From Hydnum rufescens UP504 (taxonomy: Eukaryota; Basidiomycota; Agaricomycetes; Cantharellales; Hydnaceae): a DNA stretch of 22,856 nucleotides. This document shows positions 9,772 to 20,168 of this stretch, one piece after another. The stretch covers positions 1 to 22,856 of the forward strand of contig MU129273.1 in NCBI GenBank assembly GCA_014904985.1, given 5' to 3'. Numbering within the stretch: position 1 is the first letter of the stretch; each line of letters starts with the position of its first letter. A program made the position numbers and the translations under genes. The notes beneath the pieces are model-generated. The model searched no databases and was not told the origin of the DNA. It was given only the letters and a program-made list of their open reading frames with translations.

Positions 9772-12700
9772 TTAATCATCTAGATACACATCTACATTCT
9801 TTTCACTAAGTGAATCAGGAAGGGGTGTTTCCAACTCATCATCTTCAGAGTCAATATCATCAAGGGAGTACCGTTCTTCAGGAGATGCCATTGGGAAATC
9901 CTTCATATTCAGTGGTGTGTTGTCAGTTACTTGGCTGCTGAGGGTCTGGCGGACTTGTCTTGAATATAGAACTGCCTGATTATGCATAGTTGCATGAACC
10001 AAACTTGGTGGCCAGTCTAGTTGAAAACCAATGGCATCCAAATGAGCACGCCATATACCACCCATATTGAGGTGCAAATCAAGTCGACGTGCAACATGAT
10101 AGGATGTGACTGGATTTTCTGTAGTTTCATGAATTAGTGTAATGGGACCTCTGCACAACTCAGTAACTTACCAGCATGCAAAAGGGCCAGTTGAATTTCC
10201 TCCTCCTCCTCACCAAACCATTTCACAGCGGCTGTCACCTCCCAAGTTAGTCGGCGTTTCTCCTCCTTGCAGCGAGCCTTCTCTAGCATAGCCACTATAC
10301 CTCTCCGAGTTTCCTCATCACATAACCATGCAGGAGCCGTGTCCTCGTCCTGAACCATGTCCCAATCCTCATAGAGCGCAGGATCAGCCATGTCCCATAT
10401 ATTTGACACATCAATGAGGCTTGGCAAAGTCGCCATACCCGGAGCAGCGCGACTTTTTTTGAGGACTGTCATGTCGTTGATGAGAGCATTGATCTTGTTC
10501 GCAAGTCTCTTGAAGACACCACCACGGCGCTCAGTGGCCCGAGTAATCTGTGCACAGACCTTCGGATCTGATATAGTCATAAGAATGGAACCCCCATCTA
10601 AAAAATCAGACGTAGTACTTACCAGTGACGAAGGGGCGGTAATCTGCATGTAATCTGCCTTCTTCAAACCTGCGCTCCCGGAGTTTGTCCCGCAGCCGCC
10701 GCTTGAGAGCACACACATTCATACGCATCTCAAAGAATCGGTTTGCTTTCATCTTTTTTAGTGTATCGAACGCAATCCCACCAACTCGACCAAGCATTGC
10801 TTCATGCCGTCCCAGATTCCGATCTGCCATTTTGACTTCCGCCTTGAGCACGTCAAGGGATAGCAGAAGTTCAGAATGGTGATGGGTGTTTCGAGTACTC
10901 TTGAGAAGCTTTGCCCTTACAGCATCACGTCAGGCTTTGATTTCTGTGCACCCAACCCTGAGCTCAAGGATCTTCTGGACCATTCTAACACCATGAAGCT
11001 TTGATTGACCTAGATTAGCTCATACATCAGGCCTAAGATCTCATAGAACACAAATGGGGTGCTAACGTGGGTGCGGTAAGCGCTGCTGCTTCTTCTGCAA
11101 CTTCCACTGACTCCTCAGCATGGTATGCTCTATCCCAATCTCCTTTAGAATCATCTTTGCTTGTTTAAGATGCTCCGAAGTGGCACTCCACTTATTAAGC
11201 AGCCATGCGCCCAAGTTGACCAAGGATTTCGTGTCTTTCGCTCGAATATCCGTGTCAAGAACAAATAAGCGGCGATGATACTACCATATTTGTGCATTAG
11301 CACCCCATAAGACCTGGAGAGAATAGTCTGACATACCCCAGATACGCGAAGCCCAGGGATTAATTTCCGGATCGAGCTCCAGAATCGCTCACAACCTTCA
11401 CCATCAGACAACCCAAACCCTGCCCTTAACCGCGGGTTGTACGTGAGCTGGCATGGCCATTGGTGACCAAAGGCATGGAAGATTGAGATGCCGAAGATCA
11501 TTTGAGGGGACCATTCGGCAAGGAAGTCCCACTAAAATCATGCCGCCTCAGCAATGGATCTCAGGGAAATGTTACACGTGAAAACACACCTTTACAATGC
11601 TTCGATGCAGCTGACAGCCAATATCATACAACACACCAACTCGAGCCGAAGGTGGAAGACCTTTGAATAACTCATCGAGGAGTGCGAGAGCATAATACTG
11701 CGCCTCACCCGGGGTTTGCATATTACAAAGGTAGATGGCTCGGTCGTGGCGACAGATAAGACTCATTAGACCCGTATCCGAGAAAAGGGTCGTGGAAGCC
11801 TTCTGCCGTGCCTCATCAGCTGCTGTAAAACTCTGGTGACAGGCATCAAGCGCAGACGCCGGGACCTCCATGCCATGCTCCACAACATCTTCAGTGGCAG
11901 CAGCATCATCAACCCAATCCCCGAATTCCGGTTCCCCTGGCTCATCTTCATCGGCTTCGGATGACACCCTCAGCGATTGTTGGGCATGGCGGGGTTTGGA
12001 CTTCCTTGGTGGACGGTCCTGCTCGATTCGACTTTTCATTGCTTGCAGCATTTCAGGGCGAATAAAGATTGTTGTTGGTCGTTCGAGTGTTCTATCACAG
12101 TCACCCTTGCCCTTTCGTCGTTTTTGGGTAAAGCAGCCATCAATTGATACGATCACGGACGGTCTTGAAGGGGATATGAAATTAGAGGCGTAAAATACAG
12201 GATCCAAAGAAGCACTTACTCGCCACGGTGCTTAGACTGTACTGGGTATGGTGTTCCAAAACAAATTGGGCAGCGACTCCGGAGGTAGTGAGAAGGACGT
12301 GTTTCATGGGCATGTTGTTGCGATGGCAGCGGCTGCGATAGTGTATGTGTCTGATTAGATGTCGGAAATCGTGGACTCGCAGGAGGGACCTCTAGGAAGG
12401 GGGGCGAGGACGGGTGACATGGCTGTTCAGAGACAGGATGTGGGAAGTGGGATGTACTAAGGGTTGCAGGACCTTCAACCCACGACACCGCCAACTCCAC
12501 CAATCGTCGAGGATTGGTCCCAATTACATCAGAGACACGATGATGTGCAAACTGAACAAGAAGTTGATATGATTGGAGCGCATCACTATAACGCTTCACC
12601 ACCGAGTCCTAGTTCCATACATCAGAGGACTAGAATGATATGATTGTATTCAGATTCAATCTCACCTCTGTGTTGAACATGAATCCAAACGAATTCAAAT

Positions 12701-13659
12701 GCTCTTGGAGCGACGCACACCATGCAGAAAGGTTTGGAGCAATGTTTGTATGCAAGATGGAGAGGAAATCAAGTTGCTTGACATCGACTGCAACACCCGG
12801 TCTGTATGGCGAACAGCCAAAGAGGCCTCGTTGCAAAAGTTGAATGCAAGCAGGCTGGCATTCGCATATCAACAGTTCAATGGTGGATATTTCTGCGGAA
12901 GGGGGCTGGGAGTGTTAAAGAGTAGTCTCTAACAATTCGATGCAACGTGACACGCACCATTTGGATACACGCATGTAACAGACAAGGATGATCGACGACA
13001 CCCACAATTCGCGACTGGAGGGACAACTAGATCCATGCGACCATGGCAGGTGCTCGCCTGACACTGCAACAAGGTATCGACGAGCAGCGGCATCAACTCA
13101 TTCCAAGAATCGGAATATCGTTGGCGCCTCTTCGAATACTCGGTTGGGCCAGGTAAATACGGGGCAATGGGACATCGTTGTCATTTGTGTCGAGTAGCGT
13201 GATCGAGTACGTGTCTACAGCGGGTGGTGGACGATCCGACCCTTCATCAATGACAGGCGCAGGCATCCTTAACCCCAGAAAGGCTGATTTCCAGTTGAAT
13301 GGTGCTGCAGCAGAGGGGACGAACTTAGGACGATAACGTTTCTCGCCAGCAATACCCCCGATAACACGATACTGAGTACGGAGAAGACGCTTTGCAGCAG
13401 CGCGAGAGAGCCCAGTGGTAATATCGCGTGCCAGGATCGCGTGTCGATTACACGTTGGATCGGCAAGGGCTGGGGCATGACTAACCAGAGGGAAGGGCTG
13501 GTGGATAAGGGCTGGGGCATGACGAGATGGAGGGAGGGGCTCATCGATAAGGTCAGGGGTCGGACGTGGAGGAGGGTGGCGATGACCCGAGGGGCCGGCT
13601 GCATTGGTTGGCAGCAGTATATGCATTTGAGGGCCCCATGTATATGATGGACGGGTCAA
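9772..13659 (-). pseudogene. KDZ-superfamily transposase, near-intact with two lesions (KDZ-2)
   Basis: A DDE/RNase H-fold cut-and-paste transposase of the KDZ class. Exons fit as 13659-12958, 12892-12666, 12608-12220, 12163-11590, 11531-11337, 11280-11067, 11009-10623, 10567-10172 and 10118-9772. All eight introns (53-65 nt) are GT-AG, and every exon joins in phase, giving about 1,140 codons. In order it has a Pro-rich N-terminus, Cys/His cluster segments (CQASTCHGRMD, NCGCRRSS, CECQPAC), LLQRGLFGCSP, RCPICFG, the first catalytic Asp in IVSIDGCFTQKRRKG (codon 12139-12141), the second in LYDIGC (11623-11625), and Glu in DGEGCERFW (near 11388-11400). Basic and acidic tails follow. Lesions are an in-frame TGA at 10930-10932 and a frame change, probably one missing base, between 13096 and 13183. 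Either could be a sequencing error. The start at 13659 is uncertain; 13659 is the first ATG of the open frame. Confidence 0.88.
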
Positions 13660-14103
13660 TGAAACGTTTAGGGAGTCGTCTCTTCCTCTTGGGGCGGACG
13701 CAAATTATTATGCCCATTGGTTCTACATCAAATAGTAAGCCTGGCTGGCCGTGGTTTTGGGGTGGACTTGTGATAACACATACCAGTTTAGGAGGGCTAC
13801 TGGGGTACTAAGCAAAGGTGATGAGGAACGGTATAGAGAACAAGAAAGTTACGACTCCACAGAATGGCGAAGCACCTCTCGAGTCCCACACTATGGAAAG
13901 GGGCAGGACAAGAAAATCACCCCTCCACGAAAGTGGTGAAGCTCTCTTCGAGTTCTACGTTAACGTCGTATGGTGGGGACGGAAACTACCGATCTGGATT
14001 CAAAGGTCCCTTTTCCTCGAAGCTAGGATTCGAAAAGGGCCTCGCCACTTTCGTGGAGGGGTCGTTCTCTTGTCCTGCACCTCTTAAGACTTTTGATTGC
14101 TTC
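13660..14103. promoter_or_regulatory. Divergent intergenic region between KDZ-2 and gene A
   Basis: These 444 bp separate the presumed start of the minus-strand transposase from the ATG of plus-strand gene A, so both promoters should lie here. No core promoter element could be assigned with confidence. The right half is occupied by a three-copy repeat (13843-14078), part of which forms an inverted repeat. Regulatory function is inferred only from position. Confidence 0.35.
13843..14078. repeat. Three diverged copies of a ~55-bp unit, two direct and one inverted
   Basis: Copies lie at about 13843-13895 (+), 13903-13958 (+) and 14022-14078 (-). The shared core is GACAAGA...CCCCTCCACGAAAGTGG followed by GAAGC...TCGAGT. 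The second and third copies form an imperfect inverted repeat over about 55 bp with a 63-bp loop. Nearly all mismatches between them are transitions. The unit could be the remnant of a small transposon or a duplicated control element. Confidence 0.7.
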
Positions 14104-15206
14104 ATGGCTCGGAAAAAAAGAACAAAGCCAACTCCCGACCGTGAGAACTGGCTTGTGGTCCATGGTCCCTTCCCTCAGGGATCCTCAGGGCCTGTGACTC
14201 CACGCACTTGTCCGCCTGACATGCTGGGTGCCATCACCTCCTGGTTGTCGTATATTGGTTTGAATGTTGTTGTGATAATGACCAACTCCGCAGTGAGTCA
14301 AATTGTCCTGCTGTGCACATTGCTGCCTAACAGCCGCATCAGCATGCGGAGGCTTTCGTTCTCGCCCAGAATGATTTGGCCGTGATTCGAAATATTGTGG
14401 GGGCCTACGATTACTCACGCATTCGCCAGTCTTCTCGTCCTTCGCCTTTCGTAGCATACGTATACCTCTCAAAATATCGATCCGAAGAGGAACTTCCACG
14501 AGGTAAGTTGCTCCTAATACAGGGATCCTTGCCTGGATGATGTCTTGTTAACCATAACAGATCTCGCAAATGTGGTGCGACATAATCCGTCATTCCCAGC
14601 CCACAAGTATGGCAAGCTTACGGACCCATCTCCTTCCCCTCGCATCATCAATTCGATATCGGGGATTCCTCATAGCATGCACCGCCATTTGGACTGTGAG
14701 TTCTTCGATCCTCCCGTGCCTCCTGCCCCTCTTCCTGCTCTCCCCTCTCCTCCTGCTCCCTCCACTCTTCCTGCTCCCACCGATCTTCCTGCCCCTGCAC
14801 CACAAACTGGAAACCCAACCCAGGCCGAAGATCCCACCTCTGTCTCTCCCGTCACTCATCCTCCCATCGTTCATCCTCCCATCGTTCATCCTCCCATCAT
14901 TCATCCTCCCATCGTTCATCCTCCCATCGTTCATCCTCCCATCGTTCATCCTCCCATCGTTCATCCTCCCGTATTCATCCTCCCGTCGTTCATCCCCCCA
15001 TCGATCTTCCTGGCCCTACACCACAAGCTTCTAACTCAACCGAAGCAGACGATGACCAATTTACGTGGGATTGGGCCGTCCCCAAACGAGAGTGGGTCTT
15101 CCGGAAGTCACGCCTGATCGAGGGTCTTCCACACCGTCAATGGCACGATAAGATCACCGTACTGACCATTGAACCGCACTGGGAGAAGCGGGCTGAGGAT
15201 TCGTGA
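14104..15206 (+). CDS. Uncharacterised fungal protein with Pro-rich 5-residue repeats (gene A)
   Basis: No family was recognised. The model starts at ATG 14104 (MARKKRTKPTPDRENW) and joins exons 14104-14292, 14334-14502 and 14561 onward. Introns are 41 nt (GTGAGT...CTAACAG) and 58 nt (GTAAGT...ATAACAG), both in phase. The N-terminal two thirds look globular (for example HAEAFVLAQNDLAVIRNIVG). A Pro-rich linker and a (HPPIV)n array from a 15-bp minisatellite follow. One minisatellite unit (14962-14975) has 14 bp. Read literally, the protein ends at 15117 with an altered tail. In the restored frame it ends at the TGA at 15204-15206. That second frame is favoured because DLPGPTPQASNSTEADD after the array mirrors DLPAPAPQTGNPTQAED before it. 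The gene diverges from KDZ-2 and its end overlaps the 3' tail of the minus-strand protease gene. It may be transposon cargo. Confidence 0.6.
14857..15005 (+). repeat. 15-bp coding minisatellite, about ten units
   Basis: The unit CATCCTCCCATCGTT (His-Pro-Pro-Ile-Val) is repeated from 14857 with few substitutions. The eighth unit (14962-14975) is 14 bp and shifts the reading frame. The last unit (14991-15005) grades into unique sequence. Confidence 0.9.
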
Positions 15207-15997
15207 CGTATTTCCCTCCCGACTCCGAAAACACACTCCGGGAGCGCCCACCGATGTAAATATCTCACTATAGGAACGGCGGCTTCGTCCGCTGGTGGCG
15301 CATCACTCACACCAGAAGAGGCCGGCATCGGTTGGGTTTCAAAGGGTATTTGTGTCGTTGTGGACAGTCCTTGCAGTTTCCTCCACTCTTCTGCGAGTGC
15401 ATCAATCTGTTCCTTGATCGACGCCCGCTTCTGGTTCAATTCTTTCTTCTTCCAGAGCAAGTTCTGGTGTTCATGGGTGAAGCGCCGCCCAGAGCTCTTT
15501 CGTGACAACCACAAGTGGGCAGCCTGTATTGGTGTACAATTAGAACTCTTTACCATGGACAAGATATTCCGCATTGTCCAGAAAAGTTTCCGCAAAGTGG
15601 ACGAGGTAGACCCCGCAATCACAGTGATTTGGCTGCAATGCAACCTGACGGTTTACACGAATACATATATTCCAGAGCCAGTAAGGGCATTCTCACTTTA
15701 ACATTGTGACTGGCGACGTTTGTATGAATTTGAAAATAAATAACAGAGATTGATTTCGTGAAACAAATATGCAAAGAATGAAGCAACTAACAGCTCATAC
15801 TGATATGGTCTCGATCACAGGGGTTGATGACTGGTTCCGTCCGAACCGTGCCTTCTGCTTTCAGGCCGTAGGGGTATGCCTCGTAACATAAAGAAAATCG
15901 GACAAGATAGAATGTATTGGTGTATATCCTATACTATCTAACGCATCTCTAGTGAAGACAATCTTGCCAATACAAGGAATGGGAATCAATTCAAACC
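15137..15997 (-). pseudogene. Ulp1/C48-type SUMO-protease-like gene, N-terminus missing, broken
   Basis: Pieces of a cysteine peptidase of the Ulp1/SENP family read in order on the minus strand. First is WFELIPIP (starting at 15997, equivalent to the HW.L region). Next is the catalytic-Asp motif ALDSIG (Asp codon 15936-15938), followed by SILSDFL. After a 1-nt frameshift near 15891 comes CYEAYPYGLKAEG. The catalytic Gln/Cys block QPNHCDCGVYLVHFAETF follows an apparent 52-nt intron ending at 15645 (Cys codon 15615-15617). Last is a charged helical tail (KELNQKRASIKEQIDALAEEWRK), usual after the Cys block in fungal Ulp1-like proteins. The catalytic His and everything before it are absent, because the foldback element at 15998-16974 begins exactly where they should be. 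The exon join after VHG is unclear, and the 3' end (15137 or earlier) is uncertain. Such proteases deconjugate SUMO and are often carried by DNA transposons. Confidence 0.72.
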
Positions 15998-16974
15998 ACT
16001 CAACGCCGGAGATATCCGACGACTCTAGTGCCGGCATCAGGGCAATGCTGACCAGCCATAAGGCATTCCACAGGATACGCAATGCGATAAATGACTTTTA
16101 CTAAATAGTGAAAGACAGCTATGAAATTTTCAGAGCATATAACCCATCACAAACCAAGATAGCTGATGATTCATATAACAGGGTGATTTTTGCAGATAGT
16201 CCAGGTTTTGTTCTTGGGTTAGGTGTAGAATGATCCTATCCCCTGATCTCTCACATTTCGGAACTTCAGGATTTGTCTGTGCGGTTCACGGCACAAAATC
16301 AATTCTATATGTAAATTGGATTTATAGGAGCATTCTATTTTGGAATGTCCAAATATCCACACACTGATGGGACTGCCTGGATTGTAGCTCTGTGGCGAGT
16401 GTTTGATAGGGATTTTTGGCCCATTATTCGTAGTCCTAGATCAAAATGATTGTTTGAGGATGCATTTCAGAAACCAGGGAACAACCGGTGTATACCGACA
16501 CATGCTTGGTCCATGGAATGAGACTAATTTTGACCTAGCGTAGCGAATAATGGACCAAAAATAGATATCAAGCACTCACCGCAGAGCTACAATCCAGGCA
16601 GTCCCATCAGTGTGTGGAGATTAGGACATTTCAAAGTAGAATGTTCCTCTGAATCCGATTTATATATAGAATTGATTTTGCGCCGTGAACTACACAGACG
16701 AATCCTAAAATTCTGAAATTTCGCAGATCAGGGGATTGGATCATTTTGCACATAGCCCAAGAAAAAAACCTGGGCTATCTGCGGAAATCAGCCTGTTACA
16801 TGGATCATCAGCTATCTCGGTTTGTGATCAGTTATATACTCTGAATATTTCACAGCTATCTTTCACTATTTATTCAAATTCATTTATCACATTTCTTATT
16901 CTGTGGAATGTCTTATGGCTGGTCGGCATTGTCCTGATGCGCACTAGAATCGTCGGATATCTCCGGCGTTGAGT
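15998..16974. mobile_element. Second, unrelated foldback element (~0.98 kb)
   Basis: The left arm (about 15998-16449) and right arm (about 16527-16974) are inverted copies, roughly 85% similar by eye, with a loop of about 77 nt. The termini read ACTCAACGCCGGAGATATCC inward. The arms share no motif with the TGTCTA family at 2307. Mirrored short frames such as ILWN.LWLV.I.LM occur in both arms and are probably incidental. No matching target-site duplication was found in the flanks. The element interrupts the Ulp1-like gene on its left and abuts gene B's 5' region on its right. Confidence 0.8.
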
Positions 16975-17084
16975 CAACACAGCGTTATGAACGTCTGTGC
17001 CATACTTGTGACGATCGTCCAGTTGAATCCCCAGAGGAGGCAGCAGGACATCTGACCAATTAAGTGCTTCGTTCCCCTCTTCCA

Positions 17085-19883
17085 ATGTCTTTGATCAGGC
17101 CAGGTACGGCACTTTCCCCAACTTTGTGGTCCGCTCTCATCATCCCTGTCTTAGAACACCTTGCATGGGCAAAACGTCAGCGTGATATTTCGAGGCGGGT
17201 TGTATGGAAATATGGTTCCCCCATCCCACGGGCGCCAACGGTCGCGGGTAGGATGGCCCAAGTCGAAGCGTTGTACCTCGGCCCAAGGGATCCCAATGTA
17301 ACCTATGACCCTAGTGTGCAATCCTTTGCAACGTACGATTTCCATCCCTGCGACTTTACGGTCCTCCCTCAACCCTGCGACCCATCCATTCCCCATCGTG
17401 CGTTCATTCCAGTCTCGTACGATGGCCCTATGCCTGATGATTCAGAAAGTCAGCTGGGGCCAATGTTAAAGGAATGGATCCAACCTTTTTGGACCGAAGC
17501 CAAGATATGGACCCATCTCCTTGGACCATATCATCCGACCCCCCCTCCTTTCAATCTTGAGGAGATCGCGACGTTTCTCAGTGGATCGCACTCGTGGGAT
17601 GCTGGGACTTGGGGGAAAGTTCGCCTTCTGGGCCTCGAACTGCAAGCCCTGAGTACGATGCTCATGAAGCGAGCTGTTTTCTTGGTCTCTCGATACAATC
17701 GCACGGAGACCCCCAGGTGGCCAACCGAGAATTGGTTGATGGGGACGTTCATGGAGCTGGACCTTTTGTCATCTGACCTTGCTGATGTCCATGATGAATT
17801 GTGGCATCCCGGACCGCCAGTCTGGTTCATCAGCATTGACCATTCGTACTATACCAACAACTCCGACGAACGCTCTCACGATGACCAAGAAGCCCGCTGT
17901 AATCCAGCGAGATCTGCAGCACTTGGTGCAGCTGCCCAGGAGCGAAAGGATGCCTACCCCCACTCTCTATAGCTCGTGCGGTGGAACATCCCCAGGAGCA
18001 TCCCGCCACTCCGCCTTTTACTCGTGCTTAAACCCATATTTTGGCATGCGAAACGTTCGCGACGAGGTCGGGTCCCCTCAATGGGCCCTGAAACTTCGGA
18101 GGATGATCTTTGATACAATGCACCCTGGTTTTACTGGAAACACCATGTGGAACGAGGTGTATATCCGCCTTGCGAACCTCCTTCGTCTTCCTTCGGAGTA
18201 TGATAGGCCATCCGTCTTGAGTCTTAGGCGGGTCGCTGACGATCGAGTATTATTGATGCCAAAATGGTGTGCAACGATTCCTCGATCACTCAAGAAGGTG
18301 ATCGTGTGGCATCTCGCCGAAGCCGATGCAGCGCTGTTCTACAATCTCAGGTACCAGTCTGAGCCTCCATCTCGTTCAGTCTCACCTTCAGCACCTCCGA
18401 ACTATTGTCCCCCTCCTGTATTGGAATCCCCTCCCCCCACCAAACTTCCTTTGCCCCCCGTTGTCGATATCGACCCTTCCATGGCAAAATCGTCTTCTGC
18501 ACAGGTTTCCATGACAGATGAGGATCCCGTGCCCCCCCCCATTCCTGCCGCCGTTGCTGCTGGGGTGCAACCTTCCGAGGCCCTGGTCCCCTCAGAGACA
18601 CCTGGAACAATGGATATTGATCCTGCCGTGCCCCCCATTTCTGGTGTTGCTGCCGAGATGGAACCCTCCGAGACGCTGGTTCCCTCACAGACATCTGGCG
18701 CGATGGATATTGATCCTGCCGTACCCTCCACTCCTACCGTCGATGCTGTAGTGCGATCCACTGAGACCCTGGGCCCTTCAGAGACATTTGGCACAATTGG
18801 TGTTGATTCCGCTGTGCCTGCAAATCCTACCATTCCCGTAACAGCCAATCCCCCACGACCTGACATTCCCCACTCCGCCCCTTCTCATGTGCACAGCATT
18901 GACTTGATTGGTGCGCTCATGAGCCTTCCTGAGGAGCCCATCCCTACCTCCACCTGGTGCTTCATAAGCCTAACCCGATCTCTAAACAGGCTGCACCGCT
19001 CGACTTCCTCACTGCCTACTGTTCATTTGGGGCCATCGGCGCACGTCTGGCCGTCGAATCTGGGAGCAAATCGCGCACCATGTGCCTCATAGGCAAATCG
19101 CGTGCCCAGGCGGAAGCACTTGTTCAGGCCTACCAGGATAATTCTTTCCAGGATGGCGTCCCCGGCATCACAACAGCTTGCATGACTCGTTCAGAATCCA
19201 TCGACAAGTACAACTCTACAGTTGATCTGGAGTACATCGCACTTGTGCTGTCAACCCGCAGGTCCGCTACAGAACGACAGTTTCTTCTTATGCATGCGCC
19301 ACCGCCTTATACCACGTCAATGACCGATGCTGCCAATGTTTCGAAGCATGACAAATCTATTGCCAAAAAACACCGGCTTTTTGAGCACTTCATTGAGCCA
19401 TCGCGGTACCCACCTATTTTGCGCAACGACATACGGGTTTCTCGAATGGATGTGCATTGGGAGCCCAATAGATCGAATCGTATGACACGCGATATGCACA
19501 AACTGTGCTTCTCGACTCGAGCCGCGTTAGATATCATCGAATCACAGCGTCGCTCGCCACACGGAGCATCTCCTGAACTGATTCGGTTTGGTCTTGCACT
19601 CCAACGATTTGGGAATGGGTCCCCTCTTCGCCTGATCCTCCCTCTGATGATTGGGCCCTACCATAATGTAATTCGTCTCCTTGGTCGTGCTCTTCATGTA
19701 ATGGCTGGTCCAGCTACTGAGCCCCCTGCCATGCTCCGCCCAGACCAAGCGTGGGCCTCTTCATCTCCTCTACTTAAGGACAATCGTCATGCAGAAGAAT
19801 CACTGGCTCTGGGGAGCCATTTTTGGTTGTTATGTATTGAACTTGACCGAGATGTACCTTATTACTATTTCCCCGTCGAATAA
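17085..19883 (+). CDS. Large uncharacterised fungal protein with a 31-residue tandem repeat (gene B)
   Basis: No family was recognised. Two or three long open frames must be joined. The first is ATG 17085 (MSLIRPGTALSPTLWSAL) to about 17815-17850. The second runs from about 17880-17940 to about 18900-18960 (TLYSSCGGTSPG, then a Pro/Ser-rich region). The third runs from about 18990 to the TAA at 19881-19883 (AAPLDFLTAYCSFGAIG ... DVPYYYFPVE). Joints of the expected type exist: GTCTGG or GTACTA donors with CCAAG or CCCAG acceptors near 17815-17940, and the AAACAG acceptor near 18988. The exact splice sites could not be fixed, and a frameshift at the second joint is possible. The middle section has a 93-bp (31-aa) repeat built on PSETLVPS...MDIDPAVP. 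The frame also continues upstream of 17085 through a TAA at 17061-17063 almost to the foldback border at 16974, so the 5' end may have been altered by that insertion. Confidence 0.55.
18560..18845 (+). repeat. 93-bp coding tandem repeat, about three units
   Basis: TGGATATTGATCC-type landmarks recur at 18611, 18704 and, diverged, near 18797, giving a 93-bp period. The unit encodes PSE(A/T)LVPS.T.G.MDIDPAVP plus a variable Ala/Val/Pro-rich spacer. It lies inside gene B. Confidence 0.8.
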
Positions 19884-20168
19884 TGTATATATCTTCTCGG
19901 CTTCTCCCGGCGTTGAGTTACGAGCGTTCATTTTTCTCTCAACCACTGGACGAGCACACCCTGGGCTCGTTCTGAGACCAGGCGTATCTCTGAAAGCCAC
20001 CCCTTCGCCTTTTTCTTGTTAGCGCTTGCCCTCGTCAAACCGGCTGATTCTAGAAATGCCAAAGCACTCTTCCAACGTATGTTAAGTACACCAACCAACC
20101 CTGACGAGATGTTCTGGGCTACACTATGAGTAGACTAGGCGCATCTCTGAAAGGGGTGGTTTCCCATC
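19884..20168. other. Intergenic stretch between genes B and C with repeat remnants
   Basis: No gene was called. TCTCCCGGCGTTGAGT at 19903-19918 closely matches the outer end of the 15998-16974 element (TCTCCGGCGTTGAGT) and may be a terminal remnant. A diverged direct repeat ending in AGGCG(T/C)ATCTCTGAAAG occurs at 19975-19996 and 20132-20153. The promoter and possible upstream exons of gene C should lie here. Confidence 0.45.

Noticed and set aside
12640..12932. Plus-strand open frames opposite KDZ-2
   Set aside because: They are antisense to exon 2 of the transposase, whose motifs and splicing phases are consistent.
15360..15701. 113-codon plus-strand frame
   Set aside because: It is antisense to the Ulp1 Cys block and coiled tail, which carry recognisable motifs.
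15861..16972. Hydrophobic short frames with ILWN.LWLV in both arms of the second foldback element
   Set aside because: They are mirror images created by the inverted repeat. No start, length or neighbour supports a real membrane peptide.
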